From positions 1,178,001-1,242,000 of the forward strand of contig JAZGUH010000616.1 of the NCBI GenBank assembly GCA_037893225.1: 64,000 nucleotides of DNA, given 5' to 3'. Below, one piece after another: positions 8,830 to 21,731 of this stretch. Positions within the stretch are counted from its first letter, which is position 1. The number at the start of each line of letters is the position of its first letter. Origin of the DNA: Hippasteria phrygiana (Eukaryota > Echinodermata > Asteroidea > Valvatida > Goniasteridae). A program made the position numbers and the translations under genes. Below the pieces are notes generated by a model, which had not been told where the DNA came from, did no database searches, and saw nothing but the letters and a program-made list of their open reading frames with translations.

Positions 8830-10839
8830 TTAATTGAATCGTATGCTGTAATTGTGCTCACTCTGAATTCTTTGCCAATCCACATCTGGAGGGATTGCTG
8901 ACTTGGGTTCCAGTTGCCCTTTCTTGTACAATGACTTGGCACAGTTGTACAAGTTATATCGTTGTGCCCTACACTTTGCCCTTCGTATTTTATAATGTGT
9001 GCTCCTAGCCCGTTGGGAATGATATTTTTCTTTTCTGTCCATTTCGGCCAGACTTTTGGCAGCTGCAGATCCTGGCAAAACAGGACAACCTGCAGCTTCA
9101 CACTTGAGGATGATTGAGTTGGCATGGCCATTGTTGACAAGGTGAACTGCGCTGTGGTCTCTTGAGAGAGCATTTCTGGAAAAGGTTAGTGTCCCTTTTG
9201 GATTAGTACTTGAAAAAGCATGGTTCATGGACTCTGCTTTTTGTGTACTTGTCCCATATCTGGTTTTTTGCATTGCCTCGTGACCAATTCTCTTCTGAAT
9301 TTTCAGTAAAAGCAGTTTCTTGTCAGACTCGAGCATTTTCAGTTTTCCCCTAACATGAACAGGAAGGTAGGGAAATCTGTTATTGCCATTGCAAACCAAG
9401 GACCGCTTTTTGCAAAGGTTGTGGCGACCTTGGTAACATTCGGGAATGGTTGAGGCAGCCTGTTCAGCCATGTCATACATTTGGGCAAAGTTTCTCCCAC
9501 ATTTCTTGAGGATTGCCCCTGCTTCTGCTTGTACCCTGTGACTTACATCGTCACCTAACCGGTCTTGTATCTTTTTCTTTTCTTTTTTAGTTCTACCAGG
9601 CATCATGTCACCACTGAATTTGGCCCGACTGATTGCTGAACTGAGTGATCGATTTAAGTGAGGTGGGTCAAGAAAGTGTTGTGGCTCGATACCTGCTTTA
9701 ATTCTCATCTGAGACATAAAACCTTTTGCCATACACCCGTCCGCATCGCTTGTTACTCTTTCTGCTAACAAGGGTTCCTTACACTCTAGAAGTTTCTTGG
9801 CACATTGAATTCCCCCTTCTCTTTCATCCCCCATGTTGTAATTTGCTGGGCGTGTAGCACTACAAGAATCTGTGTGCTCGGAACAATTGTTACTGCTGTG
9901 TTTGCCTGACATTTGATTTGCACATTTGCAGAGTTTATTCTCGTGGTGGTACATTACTACCATTTTTTGGTGGTTACATTCTCACATACTACGTCCCTAG
10001 TTTGGGTGGCCGGCACAAATGGTGTGTTTTTCCCCGACAGTTTCTCAAGGGGTTATTGTATTGTCTATCTAATTCGACAGCAATCGGTTTTTCTCTGTCA
10101 TAGCCCTGTAATTCTTGAATACCTTTGACCAGTTTTCTCTTTTCAGCCATACTTCTAACATTTTCATTGATAATAATGTCCCCACATTTGCTTGCTGTTT
10201 TCTGCAGCCCACTGATTGAAGGAACAGTCGTACCCAATGCTGTCAAAAGTCGTCTTGCTCCTGTGGCTGCAATACCCGTTGTTGAGGAGACCAACTTGGA
10301 AGGCCATGTTTGGAGTTGCAGTGCGTCGGCCTCTGCTGACCTGAGGTATCTCTGAGTACAGCTTCTTCCTTCCTGTCGAGAAGTGGCACTTGTTGCATGA
10401 CAGCACCTCTGAAACAGCAAGGCCCCGGTGTGTTTCTTGCTCTGCCTGTAGCTGAGGCCAGCCATCCCAGTCAGGATTCGCATGCTGATGGTCCAGGGTA
10501 GCTGGAACACTTGTCTCAACTGTAGTGTTGACATGAACAATTCTGTAGCCGCCTGGGTTCAAGTTGTCGGCTCCTTCCCTCTGGAGTCTGCTTATCGGCG
10601 TTATTTCCTAAATTTTCGGTCGCAGCACCATCAGTTTTATTAGTTCTGGCACCTGGTGGGAAATTGTAGAAAGAACCTCGCTCATCTCTGGGAAAGGCCA
10701 GTTGCAATTGTTCATTTGTGGGTCTGATATAGGAAGATGAAACATCAGCCTTTTCTCTTATCAACTGACATGTCAGACCATTGCCTTTTTTAAAATAGGC
10801 TTTTTTCCTCTTAAACATGCCCTTTCTGTAGCGAACCAT
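8830..10839 (-). pseudogene. Mutator-like transposase, copy 3
   Basis: Same three-frame structure as copy 2. C-terminal frame 8830-9963, N-terminal frame 10516-10839. It carries the extra base near 10280 that breaks the middle frame, as in copies 1 and 2. Residue 95 of the C-terminal frame is Gln. Confidence 0.85.
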
Positions 10840-11473
10840 GGTGGACCTTTCAGTTGGTGAGTAATTAGGGTTATGAAGAGTTTTGTTTATTCCATGTCAC
10901 CATGAACAACAAAAGAATAATGGTGCACTAACAATAAACATCCACTAAATTAGACTTGCAAAGCTATTGCATTTCATTCAGTGCATGCTTATGTTACTGC
11001 TTCCCTGTTGTGCCAATAACCAAAGGCATTTTCTAAATATGAACTAGTTGGTGAAATGAAAATTATTAAATTCATAAAGCAAGTAAAAATGAATTCGATT
11101 TGTGACATTTCTCTTTTCTTCAGAGTTTTGGCTTATCTTGCCTAATAGTATAGTTTGAAAAAATGTCTGCGCAGTACAATAATGTCAACACTAGTTAACT
11201 AGTGCACGCCCCAACCAGTTGATTGTTTCAGAACCATTTATAGCCTTTCTCCAATTTGATTTCTGTAATTAATAGCCAACCGGTACCTCTTTCACAGTTT
11301 TTGCCCACAAAACCATCGCTGCACCGGCTGACTGCTGCGGAGTTTTACCCCCGTACACGTGGCTCCATTCTGACACGGGCCCACTGTGAACATAAAAACC
11401 CAATCACAAACAGATTAGCCTATTTGGTTCAGCACTATCGTATATGTATTGTGGCCCTGAAGGGACATCGCAC

Positions 11474-11628
11474 TTTTCTGCGCACGTTTTCTGCGCACGT
11501 TTTCTGCGCACGTTTTCTGCGCACGTTTTCTGCGCACATTTTCTGCGCACATTTTCTGCGCACATTTTCTGCGCACATTTTCTGCGCACATTTTCTGCCC
11601 ACATTTTCTGCGCACATTTTCTGCGACG
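11474..11628. repeat. 13-bp minisatellite, unit 3 (11 copies)
   Basis: 4 G copies then 7 A copies. The sixth A copy has a private G-to-C change (CTGCCC) near 11599. Confidence 0.97.
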
Positions 11629-12533
11629 ATAATTATGACTTCTATCAGGGTGCACGCCACTAAATCTGTGAAAATCACTGCGCGCGAGCTCATTAATATT
11701 TTGTGATCCCTCCAGTAATTTTAAATAAGAGGTCCCTGGGGCCTATAAATTGGACTGATTGTAGAAATATTTGTGGAAATCAAGAATTGGTGACCCGTGG
11801 CTTCCAACTCGGGGGATTCCGTTCACAAAAAATGACCAATACGTGGGTCTATTTGGCATAGAGGCGGGGGGGGTGGGGCTACATTTAGACCTGGGCCCAG
11901 AGATGGGCCACCATTTTAGGGGTGGTTTGTGGGGAGGGGAGTATAAAAAAAAAAATTCCTTCAACACTCATAAATTTGAAAAGAAAATTATTCTAGGAGT
12001 CTTAATCTTTAATTTCCAGTGAAAAAAATATTGCCACCTTACTCCTGAGCGTCACTAGGCGGCGCTCTTTCGTTCTATTTTTGTGTTGGTACGGTTACAA
12101 TGAGCGCCGTATTAATAGTGGAGTGGAACCATTGGAACCCATATGAAGCAAACATGGCGGCGCCCATATGTCAAGTGTACTCGCCAAAAATAGGTATGTT
12201 TCATGTTTTGAACTATGAAATCTCACAGAAAACACAGTAATGATTACACACATGATAGAGAACAAAATGGGTTCTGTCTTTCTTTTCTTTTTTTGCTCTC
12301 GCTGTCTTTTTATTCACATACACATTTCAGATGCCTATCCGCCATGTTATCAACATGTTTACAAGATATAGGTTGCGCTGAGGCTCATAAATTTACACGT
12401 GCTTTTTTGTTACTGAAAATTAAAGACTTTTGTTGGACAAGTAAGTAGTTATTCTGCATTGTTTCACCCAATATTTAGACTGAGATGTATATATATTTAT
12501 TTTTATTTGTAGCATGCCCAGGCTAGGGCCATC

Positions 12534-13016
12534 ATGACTGCTGGAGAAAACTGTTGTGTTGACCAATGCCATGGTAGCAAAGGTAAGTTGACCTCACGCA
12601 CTCGGTCTGTATTGTTTGTTATGCAGATTTCTTAAACCATAGCAAAATGGATTCCAATCTGGAAGGCCTCAATTAAAGGCAAGATTTTAGGAAAGACTGT
12701 ACACAGAGGCAGACAAAATTGTAGAATATGGACAGGATATGTCCAGCAGAAATATGGCATTATTAATGTTGTCATGCCTGGCTCAAAATCAAATTCACGC
12801 ACAAGGATGCGTGTGCACAGGTTGACTTACATTGTTTATTCTGGAGTCCTTGATCTTCCCCGGGGGTATGATGTCAGTCACCTGTGCCACAACTCCTTGT
12901 GTGTGAATTTTGATCACCTGTCACTTGAGCCACATGCCATCAACACTGCAAGATCTCGTTGTAAGAGATGCCGTTTGTGTTCGGGCCATGGCCCATACAA
13001 GGACTGTCTTCTTTAA
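12534..13016 (+). CDS. His-Cys box endonuclease, copy 3
   Basis: Coding exons 12534-12582 and 12643-13016. The predicted protein is unchanged from copy 1. Confidence 0.8.
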
Positions 13017-13115
13017 AATGTAATTAAGGAGAACTTTTTTGCTCACCATTAAGTTTGATAACTGAAATTGCTCACCATTTTTTGATGCTACACTTTTTGC
13101 TTTAATAATTCATTT

Positions 13116-15124
13116 TTAATTGAATCGTATGCTGTAATTGTGCTCACTCTGAATTCTTTGCCAATCCACATCTGGAGGGATTGCTGACTTGGGTTCCAGT
13201 TGCCCTTTCTTGTACAATGACTTGGCACAGTTGTACAAGTTATATCGTTGTGCCCTACACTTTGCCCTTCGTATTTTATAATGTGTGCTCCTAGCCCGTT
13301 GGGAATGATATTTTTCTTTTCTGTCCATTTCGGCCAGACTTTTGGCAGCTGCAGATCCTGGCAAAACAGGACAACCTGCAGCTTCACACTTGAGGATGAT
13401 TGAGTTGGCATGGCCATTGTTGACAAGGTGAACTGCGCTGTGGTCTCTTGAGAGAGCATTTCTGGAAAAGGTTAGTGTCCCTTTTGGATTAGTACTTGAA
13501 AAAGCATGGTTCATGGACTCTGCTTTTTGTGTACTTGTCCCATATCTGGTTTTTTGCATTGCCTCGTGACCAATTCTCTTCTGAATTTTCAGTAAAAGCA
13601 GTTTCTTGTCAGACTCGAGCATTTTCAGTTTTCCCCTAACATGAACAGGAAGGTAGGGAAATCTGTTATTGCCATTGCAAACCAAGGACCGCTTTTTGCA
13701 AAGGTTGTGGCGACCTTGGTAACATTCGGGAATGGTTGAGGCAGCCTGTTCAGCCATGTCATACATTTGGGCAAAGTTTCTCCCACATTTCTTGAGGATT
13801 GCCCCTGCTTCTGCTTGTACCCTGTGACTTACATCGTCACCTAACCGGTCTTGTATCTTTTTCTTTTCTTTTTTAGTTCTACCAGGCATCATGTCACCAC
13901 TGAATTTGGCCCGACTGATTGCTGAACTGAGTGATCGATTTAAGTGAGGTGGGTCAAGAAAGTGTTGTGGCTCGATACCTGCTTTAATTCTCATCTGAGA
14001 CATAAAACCTTTTGCCATACACCCGTCCGCATCGCTTGTTACTCTTTCTGCTAACAAGGGTTCCTTACACTCTAGAAGTTTCTTGGCACATTGAATTCCC
14101 CCTTCTCTTTCATCCCCCATGTTGTAATTTGCTGGGCGTGTAGCACTACAAGAATCTGTGTGCTCGGAACAATTGTTACTGCTGTGTTTGCCTGACATTT
14201 GATTTGCACATTTGCAGAGTTTATTCTCGTGGTGGTACATTACTACCATTTTTTGGTGGTTACATTCTCACATACTACGTCCCTAGTTTGGGTGGCCGGC
14301 ACAAATGGTGTGTTTTTCCCCGACAGTTTCTCAAGGGGTTATTGTATTGTCTATCTAATTCGACAGCAATCGGTTTTTCTCTGTCATAGCCCTGTAATTC
14401 TTGAATACCTTTGACCAGTTTTCTCTTTTCAGCCATACTTCTAACATTTTCATTGATAATAATGTCCCCACATTTGCTTGCTGTTTTCTGCAGCCCACTG
14501 ATTGAAGGAACAGTCGTACCCAATGCTGTCAAAAGTCGTCTTGCTCCTGTGGCTGCAATACCCGTGTTGAGGAGACCAACTTGGAAGGCCATGTTTGGAG
14601 TTGCAGTGCGTCGGCCTCTGCTGACCTGAGGTATCTCTGAGTACAGCTTCTTCCTTCCTGTCGAGAAGTGGCACTTGTTGCATGACAGCACCTCTGAAAC
14701 AGCAAGGCCCCGGTGTGTTTCTTGCTCTGCCTGTAGCTGAGGCCAGCCATCCCAGTCAGGATTCGCATGCTGATGGTCCAGGGTAGCTGGAACACTTGTC
14801 TCAACTGTAGTGTTGACATGAACAATTCTGTAGCCGCCTGGGTTCAAGTTGTCGGCTCCTTCCCTCTGGAGTCTGCTTATCGGCGTTATTTCCTAAATTT
14901 TCGGTCGCAGCACCATCAGTTTTATTAGTTCTGGCACCTGGTGGGAAATTGTAGAAAGAACCTCGCTCATCTCTGGGAAAGGCCAGTTGCAATTGTTCAT
15001 TTGTGGGTCTGATATAGGAAGATGAAACATCAGCCTTTTCTCTTATCAACTGACATGTCAGACCATTGCCTTTTTTAAAATAGGCTTTTTTCCTCTTAAA
15101 CATGCCCTTTCTGTAGCGAACCAT
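13116..15124 (-). pseudogene. Mutator-like transposase, copy 4
   Basis: First copy lacking the 1-base insertion in the middle domain, so the middle frame 14275-14847 stays open for 190 codons. It runs through the family motif around GLLNTGIAATGARRLL to the first catalytic Asp (D165) and ends 12 codons after RGK. C-terminal frame 13116-14249 (Gln 95), N-terminal frame 14801-15124. The three frame changes shared by nearly all copies remain. Confidence 0.85.
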
Positions 15125-15758
15125 GGTGGACCTTTCAGTTGGTGAGTAATTAGGGTTATGAAGAGTTTTGTTTATTCCATGTCACCATGAACAACAAAAG
15201 AATAATGGTGCACTAACAATAAACATCCACTAAATTAGACTTGCAAAGCTATTGCATTTCATTCAGTGCATGCTTATGTTACTGCTTCCCTGTTGTGCCA
15301 ATAACCAAAGGCATTTTCTAAATATGAACTAGTTGGTGAAATGAAAATTATTAAATTCATAAAGCAAGTAAAAATGAATTCGATTTGTGACATTTCTCTT
15401 TTCTTCAGAGTTTTGGCTTATCTTGCCTAATAGTATAGTTTGAAAAAATGTCTGCGCAGTACAATAATGTCAACACTAGTTAACTAGTGCACGCCCCAAC
15501 CAGTTGATTGTTTCAGAACCATTTATAGCCTTTCTCCAATTTGATTTCTGTAATTAATAGCCAACCGGTACCTCTTTCACAGTTTTTGCCCACAAAACCA
15601 TCGCTGCACCGGCTGACTGCTGCGGAGTTTTACCCCCGTACACGTGGCTCCATTCTGACACGGGCCCACTGTGAACATAAAAACCCAATCACAAACAGAT
15701 TAGCCTATTTGGTTCAGCACTATCGTATATGTATTGTGGCCCTGAAGGGACATCGCAC

Positions 15759-15991
15759 TTTTCTGCGCACGTTTTCTGCGCACGTTTTCTGCGCACGTTT
15801 TCTGCGCACGTTTTCTGCGCACGTTTTCTGCGCACATTTTCTGCGCACATTTTCTGCGCACATTTTCTGCGCACATTTTCTGCGCACATTTTCTGCGCAC
15901 ATTTTCTGCGCACATTTTCTGCGCACATTTTCTGCGCACATTTTCTGCGCACATTTTCTGCGCACATTTTCTGCGCACATTTTCTGCGACG
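15759..15991. repeat. 13-bp minisatellite, unit 4 (17 copies)
   Basis: 5 G copies then 12 A copies. Confidence 0.97.
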
Positions 15992-16896
15992 ATAATTATG
16001 ACTTCTATCAGGGTGCACGCCACTAAATCTGTGAAAATCACTGCGCGCGAGCTCATTAATATTTTGTGATCCCTCCAGTAATTTTAAATAAGAGGTCCCT
16101 GGGGCCTATAAATTGGACTGATTGTAGAAATATTTGTGGAAATCAAGAATTGGTGACCCGTGGCTTCCAACTCGGGGGATTCCGTTCACAAAAAATGACC
16201 AATACGTGGGTCTATTTGGCATAGAGGCGGGGGGGGTGGGGCTACATTTAGACCTGGGCCCAGAGATGGGCCACCATTTTAGGGGTGGTTTGTGGGGAGG
16301 GGAGTATAAAAAAAAAAATTCCTTCAACACTCATAAATTTGAAAAGAAAATTATTCTAGGAGTCTTAATCTTTAATTTCCAGTGAAAAAAATATTGCCAC
16401 CTTACTCCTGAGCGTCACTAGGCGGCGCTCTTTCGTTCTATTTTTGTGTTGGTACGGTTACAATGAGCGCCGTATTAATAGTGGAGTGGAACCATTGGAA
16501 CCCATATGAAGCAAACATGGCGGCGCCCATATGTCAAGTGTACTCGCCAAAAATAGGTATGTTTCATGTTTTGAACTATGAAATCTCACAGAAAACACAG
16601 TAATGATTACACACATGATAGAGAACAAAATGGGTTCTGTCTTTCTTTTCTTTTTTTGCTCTCGCTGTCTTTTTATTCACATACACATTTCAGATGCCTA
16701 TCCGCCATGTTATCAACATGTTTACAAGATATAGGTTGCGCTGAGGCTCATAAATTTACACGTGCTTTTTTGTTACTGAAAATTAAAGACTTTTGTTGGA
16801 CAAGTAAGTAGTTATTCTGCATTGTTTCACCCAATATTTAGACTGAGATGTATATATATTTATTTTTATTTGTAGCATGCCCAGGCTAGGGCCATC

Positions 16897-17336
16897 ATGA
16901 CTGCTGGAGAAAACTGTTGTGTTGACCAATGCCATGGTAGCAAAGGTAAGTTGACCTCACGCACTCGGTCTGTATTGTTTGTTATGCAGATTTCTTAAAC
17001 CATAGCAAAATGGATTCCAATCTGGAAGGCCTCAATTAAAGGCAAGATTTTAGGAAAGACTGTACACAGAGGCAGACAAAATTGTAGAATATGGACAGGA
17101 TATGTCCAGCAGAAATATGGCATTATTAATGTTGTCATGCCTGGCTCAAAATCAAATTCACGCACAAGGATGCGTGTGCACAGGTTGACTTACATTGTTT
17201 ATTCTGGAGTCCTTGATCTTCCCCGGGGGTATGATGTCAGTCACCTGAGCCACATGCCATCAACACTGCAAGATCTCGTTGTAAGAGATGCCGTTTGTGT
17301 TCGGGCCATGGCCCATACAAGGACTGTCTTCTTTAA
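16897..17336 (+). pseudogene. His-Cys box endonuclease, copy 4 (43-bp deletion)
   Basis: Exons would be 16897-16945 and 17006-17336. Compared with the other copies, 43 bp are missing after SHL (near 17247). C98, C103 and H108 are removed and the rest is out of frame, so N117 and the second zinc site are lost; an unrelated tail reads on to 17343. In intact copies the lost segment is bounded by GTCACCTG and GTCACTTG, which suggests slippage or end-joining at short direct repeats. This copy should be inactive. Confidence 0.9.
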
Positions 17337-17435
17337 AATGTAATTAAGGAGAACTTTTTTGCTCACCATTAAGTTTGATAACTGAAATTGCTCACCATTT
17401 TTTGATGCTACACTTTTTGCTTTAATAATTCATTT

Positions 17436-19442
17436 TTAATTGAATCGTATGCTGTAATTGTGCTCACTCTGAATTCTTTGCCAATCCACATCTGGAGGGA
17501 TTGCTGACTTGGGTTCCAGTTGCCCTTTCTTGTACAATGACTTGGCACAGTTGTACAAGTTATATCGTTGTGCCCTACACTTTGCCCTTCGTATTTTATA
17601 ATGTGTGCTCCTAGCCCGTTGGGAATGATATTTTTCTTTTCTGTCCATTTCGGCCAGACTTTTGGCAGCTGCAGATCCTGGCAAAACAGGACAACCTGCA
17701 GCTTCACACTTGAGGATGATTGAGTTGGCATGGCCATTGTTGACAAGGTGAACTGCGCTGTGGTCTCTTGAGAGAGCATTTCTGGAAAAGGTTAGTGTCC
17801 CTTTTGGATTAGTACTTGAAAAAGCATGGTTCATGGACTCTGCTTTTTGTGTACTTGTCCCATATCTGGTTTTTTGCATTGCCTCGTGACCAATTCTCTT
17901 CTGAATTTTCAGTAAAAGCAGTTTCTTGTCAGACTCGAGCATTTTCAGTTTTCCCCTAACATGAACAGGAAGGTAGGGAAATCTGTTATTGCCATTGCAA
18001 ACCAAGGACCGCTTTTTGCAAAGGTTGTGGCGACCTTGGTAACATTCGGGAATGGTTGAGGCAGCCTGTTCAGCCATGTCATACATTTGGGCAAAGTTTC
18101 TCCCACATTTCTTGAGGATTGCCCCTGCTTCTGCTTGTACCCTGTGACTTACATCGTCACCTAACCGGTCTTGTATCTTTTTCTTTTCTTTTTTAGTTCT
18201 ACCAGGCATCATGTCACCACTGAATTTGGCCCGACTGATTGCTGAACTGAGTGATCGATTTAAGTGAGGTGGGTCAAGAAAGTGTTGTGGCTCGATACCT
18301 GCTTTAATTCTCATCTGAGACATAAAACCTTTTGCCATACACCCGTCCGCATCGCTTGTTACTCTTTCTGCTAACAAGGGTTCCTTACACTCTAGAAGTT
18401 TCTTGGCACATTGAATTCCCCCTTCTCTTTCATCCCCCATGTTGTAATTTGCTGGGCGTGTAGCACTACAAGAATCTGTGTGCTCGGAACAATTGTTACT
18501 GCTGTGTTTGCCTGACATTTGATTTGCACATTTGCAGAGTTTATTCTCGTGGTGGTACATTACTACCATTTTTTGGTGGTTACATTCTCACATACTACGT
18601 CCCTAGTTTGGGTGGCCGGCACAAATGGTGTGTTTTTCCCCGACAGTTTCTCAAGGGGTTATTGTATTGTCTATCTAATTCGACAGCAATCGGTTTTTCT
18701 CTGTCATAGCCCTGTAATTCTTGAATACCTTTGACCAGTTTTCTCTTTTCAGCCATACTTCTAACATTTTCATTGATAATAATGTCCCCACATTTGCTTG
18801 CTGTTTTCTGCAGCCCACTGATTGAAGGAACAGTCGTACCCAATGCTGTCAAAAGTCGTCTTGCTCCTGTGGCTGCAATACCCGTGTTGAGGAGACCAAC
18901 TTGGAAGGCCATGTTTGGAGTTGCAGTGCGTCGGCCTCTGCTGACCTGAGGTATCTCTGAGTACAGCTTCTTCCTTCCTGTCGAAGTGGCACTTGTTGCA
19001 TGACAGCACCTCTGAAACAGCAAGGCCCCGGTGTGTTTCTTGCTCTGCCTGTAGCTGAGGCCAGCCATCCCAGTCAGGATTCGCATGCTGATGGTCCAGG
19101 GTAGCTGGAACACTTGTCTCAACTGTAGTGTTGACATGAACAATTCTGTAGCCGCCTGGGTTCAAGTTGTCGGCTCCTTCCCTCTGGAGTCTGCTTATCG
19201 GCGTTATTTCCTAAATTTTCGGTCGCAGCACCATCAGTTTTATTAGTTCTGGCACCTGGTGGGAAATTGTAGAAAGAACCTCGCTCATCTCTGGGAAAGG
19301 CCAGTTGCAATTGTTCATTTGTGGGTCTGATATAGGAAGATGAAACATCAGCCTTTTCTCTTATCAACTGACATGTCAGACCATTGCCTTTTTTAAAATA
19401 GGCTTTTTTCCTCTTAAACATGCCCTTTCTGTAGCGAACCAT
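17436..19442 (-). pseudogene. Mutator-like transposase, copy 5 (2-bp deletion)
   Basis: A private loss of GA near 18983 removes two bases just before the STGRKKLYSE stretch and shifts the upstream part of the middle domain into another frame. No other copy has this. C-terminal frame 17436-18569 is intact with Gln 95; N-terminal frame 19119-19442. Confidence 0.85.
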
Positions 19443-20076
19443 GGTGGACCTTTCAGTTGGTGAGTAATTAGGGTTATGAAGAGTTTTGTTTATTCCATGT
19501 CACCATGAACAACAAAAGAATAATGGTGCACTAACAATAAACATCCACTAAATTAGACTTGCAAAGCTATTGCATTTCATTCAGTGCATGCTTATGTTAC
19601 TGCTTCCCTGTTGTGCCAATAACCAAAGGCATTTTCTAAATATGAACTAGTTGGTGAAATGAAAATTATTAAATTCATAAAGCAAGTAAAAATGAATTCG
19701 ATTTGTGACATTTCTCTTTTCTTCAGAGTTTTGGCTTATCTTGCCTAATAGTATAGTTTGAAAAAATGTCTGCGCAGTACAATAATGTCAACACTAGTTA
19801 ACTAGTGCACGCCCCAACCAGTTGATTGTTTCAGAACCATTTATAGCCTTTCTCCAATTTGATTTCTGTAATTAATAGCCAACCGGTACCTCTTTCACAG
19901 TTTTTGCCCACAAAACCATCGCTGCACCGGCTGACTGCTGCGGAGTTTTACCCCCGTACACGTGGCTCCATTCTGACACGGGCCCACTGTGAACATAAAA
20001 ACCCAATCACAAACAGATTAGCCTATTTGGTTCAGCACTATCGTATATGTATTGTGGCCCTGAAGGGACATCGCAC

Positions 20077-20244
20077 TTTTCTGCGCACGTTTTCTGCGCA
20101 CGTTTTCTGCGCACGTTTTCTGCGCACATTTTCTGCGCACGTTTTCTGCGCACATTTTCTGCGCACATTTTCTGCGCACATTTTCTGCGCACATTTTCTG
20201 CGCACATTTTCTGCGCACATTTTCTGCGCACATTTTCTGCGACG
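20077..20244. repeat. 13-bp minisatellite, unit 5 (12 copies)
   Basis: Order GGG A G, then 7 A copies. First unit with the interrupted pattern. Confidence 0.97.
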
Positions 20245-21149
20245 ATAATTATGACTTCTATCAGGGTGCACGCCACTAAATCTGTGAAAATCACTGCGCG
20301 CGAGCTCATTAATATTTTGTGATCCCTCCAGTAATTTTAAATAAGAGGTCCCTGGGGCCTATAAATTGGACTGATTGTAGAAATATTTGTGGAAATCAAG
20401 AATTGGTGACCCGTGGCTTCCAACTCGGGGGATTCCGTTCACAAAAAATGACCAATACGTGGGTCTATTTGGCATAGAGGCGGGGGGGGTGGGGCTACAT
20501 TTAGACCTGGGCCCAGAGATGGGCCACCATTTTAGGGGTGGTTTGTGGGGAGGGGAGTATAAAAAAAAAAATTCCTTCAACACTCATAAATTTGAAAAGA
20601 AAATTATTCTAGGAGTCTTAATCTTTAATTTCCAGTGAAAAAAATATTGCCACCTTACTCCTGAGCGTCACTAGGCGGCGCTCTTTCGTTCTATTTTTGT
20701 GTTGGTACGGTTACAATGAGCGCCGTATTAATAGTGGAGTGGAACCATTGGAACCCATATGAAGCAAACATGGCGGCGCCCATATGTCAAGTGTACTCGC
20801 CAAAAATAGGTATGTTTCATGTTTTGAACTATGAAATCTCACAGAAAACACAGTAATGATTACACACATGATAGAGAACAAAATGGGTTCTGTCTTTCTT
20901 TTCTTTTTTTGCTCTCGCTGTCTTTTTATTCACATACACATTTCAGATGCCTATCCGCCATGTTATCAACATGTTTACAAGATATAGGTTGCGCTGAGGC
21001 TCATAAATTTACACGTGCTTTTTTGTTACTGAAAATTAAAGACTTTTGTTGGACAAGTAAGTAGTTATTCTGCATTGTTTCACCCAATATTTAGACTGAG
21101 ATGTATATATATTTATTTTTATTTGTAGCATGCCCAGGCTAGGGCCATC

Positions 21150-21632
21150 ATGACTGCTGGAGAAAACTGTTGTGTTGACCAATGCCATGGTAGCAAAGGT
21201 AAGTTGACCTCACGCACTCGGTCTGTATTGTTTGTTATGCAGATTTCTTAAACCATAGCAAAATGGATTCCAATCTGGAAGGCCTCAATTAAAGGCAAGA
21301 TTTTAGGAAAGACTGTACACAGAGGCAGACAAAATTGTAGAATATGGACAGGATATGTCCAGCAGAAATATGGCATTATTAATGTTGTCATGCCTGGCTC
21401 AAAATCAAATTCACGCACAAGGATGCGTGTGCACAGGTTGACTTACATTGTTTATTCTGGAGTCCTTGATCTTCCCCGGGGGTATGATGTCAGTCACCTG
21501 TGCCACAACTCCTTGTGTGTGAATTTTGATCACCTGTCACTTGAGCCACATGCCATCAACACTGCAAGATCTCGTTGTAAGAGATGCCGTTTGTGTTCGG
21601 GCCATGGCCCATACAAGGACTGTCTTCTTTAA
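21150..21632 (+). CDS. His-Cys box endonuclease, copy 5
   Basis: Coding exons 21150-21198 and 21259-21632. The reading frame is intact again right after the broken copy 4, so the deletion did not spread to this neighbour. Confidence 0.8.
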
Positions 21633-21731
21633 AATGTAATTAAGGAGAACTTTTTTGCTCACCATTAAGTTTGATAACTGAAATTGCTCACCATTTTTTG
21701 ATGCTACACTTTTTGCTTTAATAATTCATTT

